This document shows positions 8,741 to 17,321 of a DNA stretch of 64,000 bases, piece after piece. The notes beneath the pieces are model-generated. The model ran no database searches. It saw nothing but the letters and a program-made list of their open reading frames with translations, and had not been told where the DNA came from. Every line of letters starts with the position of its first letter. Positions within the stretch are counted from its first letter, which is position 1. Source of the DNA: Devosia beringensis (GTDB lineage Bacteria; Pseudomonadota; Alphaproteobacteria; Rhizobiales; Devosiaceae); contig NZ_CP045422.1 in assembly GCF_014926585.1 (NCBI RefSeq), positions 124,001 through 188,000 of the forward strand, given 5' to 3'. The position numbers and the translations under genes are program-made.

Positions 8741-10255
8741 ATGTATCGCGTCGACCCCAAACAGGCCCTGGATCACGCTGCCCGGCAAACCGGGGGCAGC
8801 GCAGGCGGCCCCCTGTCTCCGGCAGCAGAGGCGGTGATCGCGGCACCCGCAGAGAAGGTCCTATCTGGCGCGGTGGTGGTGGGCGTCGCGCAGATCGTTG
8901 AAGCCCTGCTGCTGGCGGCGCTGGGTTACGGCATTTACGAGGTCTATGTCTCCCTTGGGCAGCCGGAATTCTACGTCCCGGTGATCCTGGCGGTGTGCCT
9001 CTTGGCCAATGTCGTGCTGAACGCGGCCCGGACGCACCGCATCACGGCCTATCGTACAGTGCTCAACCAGACGGGCCGCGTGCTCGCCAGCTGGACACTG
9101 GTCATGGTGGTGCTGGCCGTCGGCATCTTCTTTTTCAAGGGGGGCGACCTGTTCTCCCGGGTATGGCTGGCCAGCTGGTTTGCCGGCGGGGCGGTTCTGC
9201 TGGTGGCCTATCGCATGGCTCTGCGCAGCCTGGTGCTGCGCTGGACGCGGCAGGGACGACTGCGCCGGCGCACGGTCATCGTCGGTGGCGGCAGCGATGC
9301 CGAGACGCTGATTGACCAGGTCAGGGCCAGCGCCAGCATTGACATTACCCTGCTGGGCCTGTTCGACGACCGTATCGACGTGCGGTCTCCCGATAGCGTT
9401 GCCGGCGTGTCCAAGCTGGGCAAGGTCGCCGACCTCATCGATTTCTCCCGGCGGACCGCGGTCGACCTGGTGATCGTGTCGATGCCGCTATCGGCCGAAA
9501 AGCGCGTGCTGGACATGCTGACGCAGCTCTGGGTGCTGCCGGTGGACATCCGGCTGTCGGCGCATATGAGCAAACTCAAGTTCACCAACAAGGCCTATTC
9601 CTATGTGGGTGACATTGCCGTGTTCGATATGGCCGACCGGCCGATCTCGGACTGGAATCTGGTATTCAAGTGGGTCTTCGACAAGACGGTCGCCCTGACC
9701 GCCCTGGTGCTGCTGAGCCCGATCATGCTGGCGACCGCGCTCGCCATCAAGCTCACCAGCCCGGGGCCGGTGTTCTTTCGCCAGAAGCGGCACGGCTTCA
9801 ACAATGAGCTGATCAATATCTTCAAGTTCCGCTCGATGCGCAGCGACATGGCCGACGCCGGCGCCGCAACGCTGGTGACCAAGGACGATGCCCGCGTCAC
9901 CGGCATCGGCCGGTTCATTCGCAAGACCTCGATCGACGAGCTGCCGCAACTGTTCAACGTGCTCAAGGGTGAACTGTCCATCGTCGGCCCTCGGCCGCAT
10001 GCGCTGCAGGCCAAGGCCGACAACCAGCTCTATTACGAGGCCGTGGAGGGTTATTTTGCCCGCCACCGGGTCAAGCCGGGCATGACGGGCTGGGCGCAGA
10101 TCAATGGCTGGCGCGGCGAGACCGACACGATCGACAAGATCATGCAGCGGGTAAACCACGACCTCTATTATATCGAACACTGGTCGCTGCTGTTCGACCT
10201 TTACATCGTGGCGATGACGCCAGTCAGCCTGTTCAATTCCGAAAACGCGTATTGA
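8741..10255 (+). CDS. Undecaprenyl-phosphate sugar phosphotransferase (WcaJ/ExoY-type priming enzyme)
   Basis: 504 residues. The N-terminal half has about four membrane helices and a Rossmann-like CoA-binding domain (TVIVGGGSDAETLIDQV). A further hydrophobic segment precedes the C-terminal bacterial sugar transferase domain (KLTSPGPVFFRQKRHG, FKFRSMR, RKTSIDELPQLFNVLKGE, SIVGPRP, KPGMTGWAQI). The enzyme moves a sugar-1-phosphate, usually glucose or galactose, onto undecaprenyl phosphate to start repeat-unit assembly. The donor cannot be read from sequence. It follows the glycosyltransferase by 72 nt and is followed closely by the secreted Asp-box protein. Confidence 0.93.
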   Translation: MYRVDPKQALDHAARQTGGSAGGPLSPAAEAVIAAPAEKVLSGAVVVGVAQIVEALLLAALGYGIYEVYVSLGQPEFYVPVILAVCLLANVVLNAARTHRITAYRTVLNQTGRVLASWTLVMVVLAVGIFFFKGGDLFSRVWLASWFAGGAVLLVAYRMALRSLVLRWTRQGRLRRRTVIVGGGSDAETLIDQVRASASIDITLLGLFDDRIDVRSPDSVAGVSKLGKVADLIDFSRRTAVDLVIVSMPLSAEKRVLDMLTQLWVLPVDIRLSAHMSKLKFTNKAYSYVGDIAVFDMADRPISDWNLVFKWVFDKTVALTALVLLSPIMLATALAIKLTSPGPVFFRQKRHGFNNELINIFKFRSMRSDMADAGAATLVTKDDARVTGIGRFIRKTSIDELPQLFNVLKGELSIVGPRPHALQAKADNQLYYEAVEGYFARHRVKPGMTGWAQINGWRGETDTIDKIMQRVNHDLYYIEHWSLLFDLYIVAMTPVSLFNSENAY

Positions 10256-10262
10256 GGCCGTG

Positions 10263-11717
10263 ATGCGCATTGCCCTGCCCCGAGTCGCCGGAATTGTGGC
10301 CCTGGCCATGCTTGGCACTACCGCTTCTGTCGGGGTGGCGCGGGCCGAGAGCGCGCTGTGCATGGATTGCCTGAGCGTCCGGGTCGGGCCACCCTCGGTG
10401 GTCCGGGGCCCCTTCCCGGACGAGCTGGACGCGACCTTTACGGCCCTCAAGCTCGCAGACGGATCGTTTCGCGGCTTCAGTGCCAATGGCGCGACCTATG
10501 CCATTGACGGCACCAGCCTCTGGGACATGGGCGGCGAGCGGCGTGCTGTCATGCAGCCGGGCGAGCCCGGCAAGGAGAATGAGTGCGGGCGCTGGCTGAC
10601 CAGCACGACGCGCACCGCCGGGGCGGTGCTCGGCTTCGTGCATCAGGAAAGCATCTGTGACTATGGCCCGCGGGGACAGACCGACAAGACCATGGCCATT
10701 GCCAGCTCGTCCGATGAGGGGCTGACCTGGACCGACCTTGGCACCGTCATCAGCGGACCCGATGCGCCGCGCAAGGGGTCCATTTCCGGCGAGGGCGACT
10801 GCGCCATGGTCGACGGCATGGACGGCTATCTTTACGCCTATTGCCTGCGCAATTCGGACTGGCAGACCATTGTGGCGCGGGCCCTGGCCGGCGATCCGAC
10901 GGACTGGCGCAAGTTCCACGCGGGCGGCTGGAGCGAGCCGGGCCTCGACGGCGAGGCGACTGACATCGGCTTTTTCGGCCCGGCCGCCGCCTTTGTGCAG
11001 GAGCTCGGCCAGGTTGCCACCGTGACCACCGATCCGTGGTTTGGCGGCGTGCGGCTGTCGCTATCGGCCGACAAGCTGAGCTTCGTCGATCTCGACGAGC
11101 CCTTGCTGACCATTGACGGGTCGGACTGGAACCGGCCCGCTGCATCCGATCTGGTCGCCTATGCCACCATGCTCAATCCTGACAATGGCAGCAATATCGT
11201 CAACCAGCGCTTCCTGCTCAGCTATGTCTATATCCCGCCCGGCAAGGGCTTCGAGAGCCGCTACCTGGTGCATCAAGAAGTGTCGCTGTCGATTGAGGAC
11301 GAGCCGCCCTCAGCGCAAGTCGGCATGGCGCTGGCCCGCTGGTCGGACCCCGCGCGGAAGATCTACGTCGCCTCGACCGGACCGTTGACGGGCGACAGGC
11401 AGGCCTACCAGCAGGACACCGTGGTGGCGCATATGCTGACGCGCCCGCCCGAGGGCGTTGCCAGCATCAAATTTGCCGAATGCGCCAGCAATGGGCCGGG
11501 GCACCTCGACCAGGTGCTGGTCGAGGACGGCTATTGCAGCGAGGGCTATGTCCGGGAACGCACCGCGGGCTGGCTCTATGCCGCCGAGCAGCCAGGCACG
11601 GTGCCGGTCTATCGCTGCTATGCCGTGACCGCGCAGACGCATTTCGCCTCGAGCGCCGCGGACTGCGAGGGCCTGGGCGACATGGATTTCCTGCTCGGCT
11701 ACGGTTTGGCACCATGA
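10263..11717 (+). CDS. Secreted protein with an Asp-box and a DUF5648-like C-terminus
   Basis: 484 residues with a signal peptide ending near VGVARAE. One clear Asp-box (SSDEGLTWTDLG, about residues 150) is the turn motif of sialidase-type beta-propellers, and the spacing of other aromatic, glycine-rich segments suits a propeller. About ten cysteines suggest disulfides. The end (VPVYRCYAVTAQTHFASS, then GYGLAP) resembles the DUF5648 lectin-like repeat. No catalytic set could be verified, so it may be a glycan-binding protein or a glycosidase. It ends in an ATGA overlap with the polymerase gene, tying it to exopolysaccharide synthesis. A GTG three bases upstream is an equally possible start. 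Confidence 0.7.
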   Translation: MRIALPRVAGIVALAMLGTTASVGVARAESALCMDCLSVRVGPPSVVRGPFPDELDATFTALKLADGSFRGFSANGATYAIDGTSLWDMGGERRAVMQPGEPGKENECGRWLTSTTRTAGAVLGFVHQESICDYGPRGQTDKTMAIASSSDEGLTWTDLGTVISGPDAPRKGSISGEGDCAMVDGMDGYLYAYCLRNSDWQTIVARALAGDPTDWRKFHAGGWSEPGLDGEATDIGFFGPAAAFVQELGQVATVTTDPWFGGVRLSLSADKLSFVDLDEPLLTIDGSDWNRPAASDLVAYATMLNPDNGSNIVNQRFLLSYVYIPPGKGFESRYLVHQEVSLSIEDEPPSAQVGMALARWSDPARKIYVASTGPLTGDRQAYQQDTVVAHMLTRPPEGVASIKFAECASNGPGHLDQVLVEDGYCSEGYVRERTAGWLYAAEQPGTVPVYRCYAVTAQTHFASSAADCEGLGDMDFLLGYGLAP

Positions 11718-13018
11718 GCACGGGCGTGGATACGAGTAGGGAGCTCGGCGCGCCCGGGGTCAGCCTCGACGGATTGCGCTTTGCCGTCTTCAGTACCCGC
11801 AACATGGTCTTCCTGATCGCCGTGCTGGCCATGAACTACACGCTGATGCGCCCCTCGCCCGTCGACATGCTATTCATCGGTTCATTCCTGATCACTCTCT
11901 TGCATCTGATGCTGTTCCAGCAGCAGGTGGTGACGCGACGGGCCGTGTTTCTGTCGCTGCTGCTGGGCGCGTGGGCGATGTCCTACTTCATCGCGTCGCT
12001 GCCACATCTGGGGCAGGAATTCGTGGCTTTCGAGCTCCTCGCCAAGACCTTTGCCATTTCGATCGGCGTGATCGGCGCCTTCGTCTCGATGAGCTGGAAC
12101 CAGCGCCACTTCGAAACTTTCATGATGGTTTATATCGCCTCCTGCGTCATTGCCTCCCTGCTGGGCACGGTGGGCTTCCTGACCCAGATGGAGCTGCTGA
12201 CCTGGGACGGCCGCGCCAAGGGGTTGATCGACGACCCCAACATGTATGGCTCCTTCCTCATTCCGGCCGTGGTGTTCTGCGCCTATTTCCTGTCGCGCGG
12301 GCAAGGCAGCAAGGTGCTGCTCAGCGGCGCGCTGGCGATTGCGCTCCTGGGCATCCTGCTCTCATTCTCGCGCATCGCCGTGGTCGCCGCGATCGTGTGC
12401 CTGACGGCCTATGTCTTCTTTCACAACCGGCGCAATCCGCGTCGACTGGTGCTGATCATTGGCGGCCTCGTGATGACCAGCGTCGTGCTGTTCGTCATTG
12501 CGGGCCTGACCTCGGCCGAATTCACCGCCAAGCTCATGGATCGCCTGACCTTTGCCAAGGATTATGACCTGGGCGAGGAAGGGCGCTACCACCGCTACCT
12601 GCTGGTGCTGCCGATGATCATGCAGAACCCGATCGGCATCGGCGTGCTGCAGCTCGAAAAGATCTTCCCCGAGCCGATCCACAACATCTGGCTCAGCTCC
12701 TTCGTCAATTACGGCTGGGGCGGCGGCATCAGCTATGTCACGCTGGCCGTGGGCAGCGTGGTGGTATCGCTGCGCAATTACCGGCGCACCGGCAACGAAC
12801 TGCCCATCGTGCTGCTCATTTCGCTGGTCGGCATTATCTTCTGCTCGTCGCTGCATGAGGGCGAGCATTGGCGCCAGAGCTGGCTGTTCTATGGGTTGGT
12901 CTGGGGATTGAGCGCCGCCAATATCAGCTCGACCGGGCCGGGCACCAGGGCGCGTCCCCGTCGACTGGCCGAGCCATCCGCGACACCGCCCCGAGCGGCT
13001 GCCGGCGTCAAGCGCTGA
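11714..13018 (+). CDS. O-antigen ligase/polymerase family protein (Wzy_C)
   Basis: 434 residues with about ten membrane helices. The Wzy_C signature region is visible: GLIDDPNMYGSFLIPA, then GILLSFSRIAVVAAIV. The large periplasmic loop carries RYHRYLLVLPMIMQNPIGIG and a histidine in PIHNIWLSSFVNYG. These enzymes polymerise or ligate lipid-linked glycan repeats on the periplasmic side. The ATG at 11714 overlaps the upstream stop (ATGA), so translation is probably coupled. The last 30 residues are Arg/Pro-rich and cytoplasmic. Last gene of the plus-strand operon; no Wzx flippase gene follows. Confidence 0.88.
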   Translation: MSTGVDTSRELGAPGVSLDGLRFAVFSTRNMVFLIAVLAMNYTLMRPSPVDMLFIGSFLITLLHLMLFQQQVVTRRAVFLSLLLGAWAMSYFIASLPHLGQEFVAFELLAKTFAISIGVIGAFVSMSWNQRHFETFMMVYIASCVIASLLGTVGFLTQMELLTWDGRAKGLIDDPNMYGSFLIPAVVFCAYFLSRGQGSKVLLSGALAIALLGILLSFSRIAVVAAIVCLTAYVFFHNRRNPRRLVLIIGGLVMTSVVLFVIAGLTSAEFTAKLMDRLTFAKDYDLGEEGRYHRYLLVLPMIMQNPIGIGVLQLEKIFPEPIHNIWLSSFVNYGWGGGISYVTLAVGSVVVSLRNYRRTGNELPIVLLISLVGIIFCSSLHEGEHWRQSWLFYGLVWGLSAANISSTGPGTRARPRRLAEPSATPPRAAAGVKR

Positions 13019-13025
13019 TACCGCG

Positions 13026-14003
13026 CTAGTCCTGCCAGAGTGTGCCGCGCAGATAGCGCTCGGCCAGGTCGGCCGTGCCATCGGCAAAGCCGGGCGCGTG
13101 CAGCTGCGCCAGAGCCGTTTCGGCGTGCGAGCCGATCCAGGCCAGCAGCGACATGCGCCGCAGCATGACCATGGCATTGATGGAATCGATATCCATGCCG
13201 TCCAGAGGGCGAATGGCCTGATACCGGTCCAGCCAGGCCACCTTGAGCGCCGGCACGAGCGGATGGGTTTCGTGGAAGGAGATGGCGGCGGCAAAATCGT
13301 AGGTGAACCAGCAGAAGCCGCAATCGTCGAAATCGATCAGGGACACCATGTCGCCATGGACCAGCAGGTTGCCCAACCGCATGTCGGCATGGATCAGCCC
13401 ATAGCGCGACGGGTCGAGGCCATATTCGGCCAGGCGCATCCACAGCGTCGCGTCGAGACGATCGAGGATCGGTCGGTTGTGGGCATTAACGCCCGGCGCC
13501 AGGCGCCAGTCGCCCCAGGGGCCATCGGCATCGAGGATCGTCGAGGCCTGCCAGCTCTGGCGGGTGAAGCCGGCGGGGCGCTGCCAGGTGGTGGCATGGC
13601 GATGCAGGGTCGCCGCGTAGTGCCCCAGCGTCCCGAACAGGCCGACCAGATCGCTCTGCAGCGTGGGTTCGTCACCGGTGAGGTAATCAAACAGCACGGC
13701 CAGATGGATCGTGCCATCGGGCCCGCAGAACTCCTGCAGCAGACGGCCATCGCCGCCGGCAATCGGCTGGGGCACGGGGATGGCGGTGTCCCGCCGCAGG
13801 GCCAGCAGCCAGGCCAGTTCGCTGTCGATGGATTGCCCCGACTGATAGCCCTTGCGGTGCATGCGCAGCATGAAGCAGCGGCCATCGAGGCAATCGACGC
13901 GGAAAGTCCGGTTCTCGGAGTGATTGACCAGTCGGGCACTGCCCCCCTGCGTCTGGGGCCACAGCGCGAGCGCTGGCGCAATGTCCGGCAGGGTCATGGG
14001 CAT
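13026..14003 (-). CDS. APH-family phosphotransferase (SrkA/homoserine kinase-like)
   Basis: 325 residues of the aminoglycoside phosphotransferase/choline kinase fold. The N-lobe has NHSENRTFRVDC with a LRMHRKGY segment. The catalytic loop is YGLIHADMRLGNLLVHG (HxDxxxxN), followed by the metal-binding SLIDFDDCGFCWFTYDFA. The pattern with SQSIDSELAWLLALR is closest to SrkA/YihE and ThrB-like kinases, which are generally not resistance enzymes. The natural substrate cannot be told. The start at 14003 has GGAG upstream. It converges on the polymerase gene with a 7-nt gap, and tRNA-Pro lies just upstream. Confidence 0.82.
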   Translation of the reverse strand: MPMTLPDIAPALALWPQTQGGSARLVNHSENRTFRVDCLDGRCFMLRMHRKGYQSGQSIDSELAWLLALRRDTAIPVPQPIAGGDGRLLQEFCGPDGTIHLAVLFDYLTGDEPTLQSDLVGLFGTLGHYAATLHRHATTWQRPAGFTRQSWQASTILDADGPWGDWRLAPGVNAHNRPILDRLDATLWMRLAEYGLDPSRYGLIHADMRLGNLLVHGDMVSLIDFDDCGFCWFTYDFAAAISFHETHPLVPALKVAWLDRYQAIRPLDGMDIDSINAMVMLRRMSLLAWIGSHAETALAQLHAPGFADGTADLAERYLRGTLWQD

Positions 14004-14071
14004 CGGAAACTCCGACAGTCAGCCGCTGGCAGCAGGGCTGCAGCGGCGAAACCAGGCTGTTGTGAGTGTGA

Positions 14072-14148
14072 TGGTCGGAGCGACAGGATTTGAACCTGCG
14101 ACCCTTTGTCCCCCAGACAAATGCGCTACCAAGCTGCGCTACGCCCCG
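14072..14148 (-). tRNA. tRNA-Pro (GGG anticodon)
   Basis: 77 nt including an encoded CCA. The acceptor stem CGGGGCG pairs with CGCTCCG (one G-U). The anticodon stem TTTGT/ACAAA encloses loop CTGGGGG, giving GGG, which reads CCC. The T-arm GGTTCAAATCC is canonical. Confidence 0.95.
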
Positions 14149-14597
14149 ACTGCGCGGAGACATAGAGAAGCTCGAGTTTAGGTGCAACCCTCAATTTGAG
14201 GAGCGTGTAAACAAAGCGAGATTTTTTCGGTGAAATGGTTCGTCGCGGGACCGAAAGTCCCACGGGCGTTCTCCTCATGTCCACCTAAGTAGCGGCGGCG
14301 ACGTATAAGGCGAGATTCGTATAACAAGGGACGATCTGGAGCGGCGCGCCAAGTGATCGTATGAAGTGACTCCAGCAAGAATCCATAGCCACACGGATTG
14401 CTGAATTCTGGGTCCACCGGGGACAATGCGCCCCATTTCGGCCTTCCCGGTAGCCATTTCGTTTTGCAAAAAGCGGTCAGTCCGGTCATGTCTCGCAAGC
14501 CCAAGTATTGCCGCGGCTTGTCACCGCGCTGTCAAACAGTCCGGCTAAAGCCGCTGCACCGCTGGACTTCCCCGCGGCCGCACGACAGGAGTTGCTG
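14149..14597. other. Gene-poor stretch between tRNA-Pro and the FbpA-like gene
   Basis: About 450 bases without a supported gene. Composition is visibly AT-richer than the neighbouring genes. It contains a 13-bp palindrome CCTCAATTTGAGG (14189-14201) and a direct repeat of CGTATAA (14302-14308 and 14318-14324). The promoter of the importer at 14598 must lie here, but no clear -35/-10 was chosen. An open frame on the minus strand (14178-14504) has no family features and is not called. Confidence 0.5.
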
Positions 14598-15572
14598 ATG
14601 CGCACCCTTCTCACCGCTGGCCTGATGCTGGCCGCAACGCTTTCCCCGGCCTGGGCGCAGGAGGGCAGACTGGTGCTCTATACCAGCCAGCCCAACACGG
14701 ATGCGCAGCAGACGGCTGATGCCTTCATGGCCAAGTATCCCGGCATTACCGTGGAATGGGTGCGCGATGGCACGCCCAAGATCATGGCCAAGTTCCGCGC
14801 CGAAGCCGAAGCCGGCACGCCGCTGGCCGATGTGCTGCTGATTGCCGATGTGGTGACCATGGAAGGGCTCAAGGCCGAAGGCCTGCTGCTCAACTTCCCC
14901 GAAGCCGACACGACCGGGCTCGACGCCAGCCTCTATGACGAGGACGGCGCCTATTTCTCCACCAAGCTGATCACCACCGGCATCGTCTACAATACGGCCG
15001 CCACCATGGTGCCGACCAGCTGGCTGGACCTGACCAAGCCCGAAGCCAAGGACCAGCTGGCCATGCCCAGCCCGCTGACCTCGGGCGCAGCGCTGATCCA
15101 CACGGTGACGCTGACCGACAACCTGGCCGAAGGCTGGGACTATTACACCGCGCTGGCCGCAAACGGCGCCCAGGCCTCGGGCGGCAATGGCGACGTGCTG
15201 ACGGCCGTTGCTGGCGGCGAAAAGCTCTATGGCATGATCGTCGACTTCCTGCCGATCCGGGAAGCCGCCAAGGGCGCGCCCGTCGCCTTCGTCTTTCCGA
15301 CAGAGGGCGTTTCGGCCGTGACCGAACCGGCCGCAATCCTGGCTTCCGCGCCCAATGCGGACAATGCCAAGCTGTTCATCGACTTCCTGATTTCCGAGGA
15401 AGGCCAGCAGTTGGCCTCGAGCCAGGGCTATATCCCGGCCCGTGACGGCATCGACCTGCCCGCCGGCTATCCGGCGCGCGCCGATATCAAGCTTCTGCCC
15501 TATGACGCGGCCGCAGCCCTGGCCAACGAGACTGCCAATAAGGAACGGTTCGGCGAGATCTTCGGCCAGTAG
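14598..15572 (+). CDS. ABC transporter substrate-binding protein, AfuA/FbpA (ferric iron) type
   Basis: 324 residues; Sec signal peptide ending LSPAWAQ, then EGRLVLYTSQPNTDAQQTAD, typical of the periplasmic binding proteins for ferric iron, 2-aminoethylphosphonate and related ligands. FLPIREAAKGAPVAFVFPTEG and IDFLISEEGQQLASSQGYIPAR match the C-terminal lobe. It captures the ligand in the periplasm for the two-domain permease just downstream. The start at 14598 has AGGAG seven bases upstream. Ferric iron is the usual annotation, but I could not verify ligand residues, so the substrate is open. Confidence 0.85.
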   Translation: MRTLLTAGLMLAATLSPAWAQEGRLVLYTSQPNTDAQQTADAFMAKYPGITVEWVRDGTPKIMAKFRAEAEAGTPLADVLLIADVVTMEGLKAEGLLLNFPEADTTGLDASLYDEDGAYFSTKLITTGIVYNTAATMVPTSWLDLTKPEAKDQLAMPSPLTSGAALIHTVTLTDNLAEGWDYYTALAANGAQASGGNGDVLTAVAGGEKLYGMIVDFLPIREAAKGAPVAFVFPTEGVSAVTEPAAILASAPNADNAKLFIDFLISEEGQQLASSQGYIPARDGIDLPAGYPARADIKLLPYDAAAALANETANKERFGEIFGQ

Positions 15573-15578
15573 GCCGGC

Positions 15579-17321
15579 GTGACGCCAGACACCCCATTGA
15601 TGCGGCCGACCGGGACGGTTCCTCCCTTGCTGGATCCGGACGGCCGCGTCATGAGAGCGGCATGGCTGCTGCCTGCCGTTCTCACTCTTTGTGCCGTCGG
15701 ACTGATCGCCGTGCTGCCCACCGGCCGGCTGGTCTTGACGGCGCTGTTCGCCGATGGCCAGTTCGACGCGAGCCTGTTGCTCAGCCGGTTGGCGCGCGGC
15801 GCCACACAGCGTGCGATCTTCAATACGCTCGATACCGCCCTGTTCGGTGCTCTGCTGGCCCTGCTAATCGGCGCGCCCTTCGCCTTTCTCGTCGCCGCCA
15901 CCGACATGCCGCTGCGTCGGCTGCAGGGCTTCCTGCTCATCTTGCCGCTGATGATCGCGCCGCAGGTCATGGCGCTGGCCTGGATGCATCTGCTGGGCCC
16001 CTCGAGTGCCCTGCTGGGCGCCATCGGCCTTGCACCACCCCCCGGCACGGCCAATCCGCTGCTCGGCCGCAACGGCATTATCCTGCTTTTCGGCGTGCAA
16101 CATGCGCCCATCGTTTTCATCACCCTGCGCGCCGGCCTGGTGCTGTTGCCGCGCGATTATGTCGAAGCCGCGCGGGCTGCAGGGATGGGACCCGTTCGCG
16201 TGGTGACAGGTGTCGTGCTGCCGCTGCTGTGGCCGTACCTGATCGCCGCAAAGGCACTGGCATTCGTGTCCGGCGTCGGCAATTTTGGCATTCCGGCGCT
16301 GCTGGGCATGCCCGAGAACTTTCTGACGCTGGCCACGCTGATCTACCAACAGCTCTCCAGCAATGGCCCCAGCGTACTACCCCAGGTGGCCGGGCTCTCC
16401 CTGCTGATTTGTCTGATCGCCATTGCTGGGATTGCCGCCCAGAGCCTGGCTTTGCGTCGCGTGCGCTTCGCGCTGACGCGCGGCGCGCCGATGCGGTTTT
16501 CGCTTGGACCATTGCGCTGGCCGGTTGCCGCTGCGGGCCTGCTGCTGCTGACGGCGGTGCTGATCCTGCCGGCGGCGGCCCTGCTCGCCACCTCTCTTGT
16601 GCCCGCCTATGGCGTGCCGCTGTCGCTGACGACGCTCACGCTCGACAACTATGTCGAGGTGCTGCTCCGGCAGTCGTCAACTGTCCGCGCCTTCGTCAAC
16701 TCCAGTTATTTGTCGCTGCTGGCCGCCGCCATCCTGGCCATGCTGGCCGTGCCGCTGGCGCTGGGCCTCAACCGCCTCCCGCGCCGCGTCAGCAGGATGG
16801 CGCATGGCACGCTCGAATTGCCCTATGCCCTGCCCGGCATCGTGCTGGCCATCGCCTGTATCCTGTTGTTTTTGCGACCACTGCCCGTGCTGGGCAGCCT
16901 CTACGCCACGCCGTGGATCATCCTCGTCGCCTATCTCATGCGCTTTGCCGCCTTGGCGCTGAAGCCCGTCGAGGCGGCGCTCGACCAGTTGGCACCCGAG
17001 CTTGGTGAAGCCGCCGCTGCCGCCGGAGCCGGCCCGCTGCGGCGCCTGCTGACCATCACCGCGCCACTGGCCGCGCCGGCTGCCTTTGCCGGGGCCCTGC
17101 TGGTGTTCATGAGCGCCTTCAACGAGCTGACCGTATCCGCCCTCCTGTGGTCGAGCCGCAACGAGACCATCGGCGTGATCCTGTTCAGTCTCGAAGAATC
17201 GGGCCTGTCGCCGCAGGCCTCGGCCGTGGCCATCGTCACCCTGCTGGTGGTTGTCGCGCTGCTGGCCGCGCTCGATCGTCTCGGCCGCATGCTGCCCGCC
17301 GGCGTGCTACCTTGGCGCTGA
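15579..17321 (+). CDS. ABC transporter permease with two fused membrane domains (FbpB type)
   Basis: 580 residues with about twelve membrane helices in two homologous halves. Each half ends in an EAA-type coupling loop (DYVEAARAAGMGPVRVVTGVVLPLLWP and LGEAAAAAGAGPLRRLLTITAPLAAP). This single-chain, two-half permease is typical of FbpB/AfuB iron importers. A GTG at 15579, 6 nt after the binding-protein stop, is used as the start; ATG at 15600 is an alternative with a poorer ribosome site. The matching ATPase is on the opposite strand and converges on this gene. Confidence 0.9.
   Translation: MTPDTPLMRPTGTVPPLLDPDGRVMRAAWLLPAVLTLCAVGLIAVLPTGRLVLTALFADGQFDASLLLSRLARGATQRAIFNTLDTALFGALLALLIGAPFAFLVAATDMPLRRLQGFLLILPLMIAPQVMALAWMHLLGPSSALLGAIGLAPPPGTANPLLGRNGIILLFGVQHAPIVFITLRAGLVLLPRDYVEAARAAGMGPVRVVTGVVLPLLWPYLIAAKALAFVSGVGNFGIPALLGMPENFLTLATLIYQQLSSNGPSVLPQVAGLSLLICLIAIAGIAAQSLALRRVRFALTRGAPMRFSLGPLRWPVAAAGLLLLTAVLILPAAALLATSLVPAYGVPLSLTTLTLDNYVEVLLRQSSTVRAFVNSSYLSLLAAAILAMLAVPLALGLNRLPRRVSRMAHGTLELPYALPGIVLAIACILLFLRPLPVLGSLYATPWIILVAYLMRFAALALKPVEAALDQLAPELGEAAAAAGAGPLRRLLTITAPLAAPAAFAGALLVFMSAFNELTVSALLWSSRNETIGVILFSLEESGLSPQASAVAIVTLLVVVALLAALDRLGRMLPAGVLPWR

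Noticed and set aside
7427..8788. 453-residue minus-strand open frame over the glycosyltransferase
   Set aside because: Antisense of a clear GT4 gene; composition typical of a shadow frame.
13026..14003. Aminoglycoside resistance gene
   Set aside because: The APH fold is shared by many metabolic kinases; the motifs and length fit SrkA/ThrB-like kinases better.
14178..14504. 108-residue minus-strand open frame in the gap after tRNA-Pro
   Set aside because: No domain, poor composition and no ribosome binding site.
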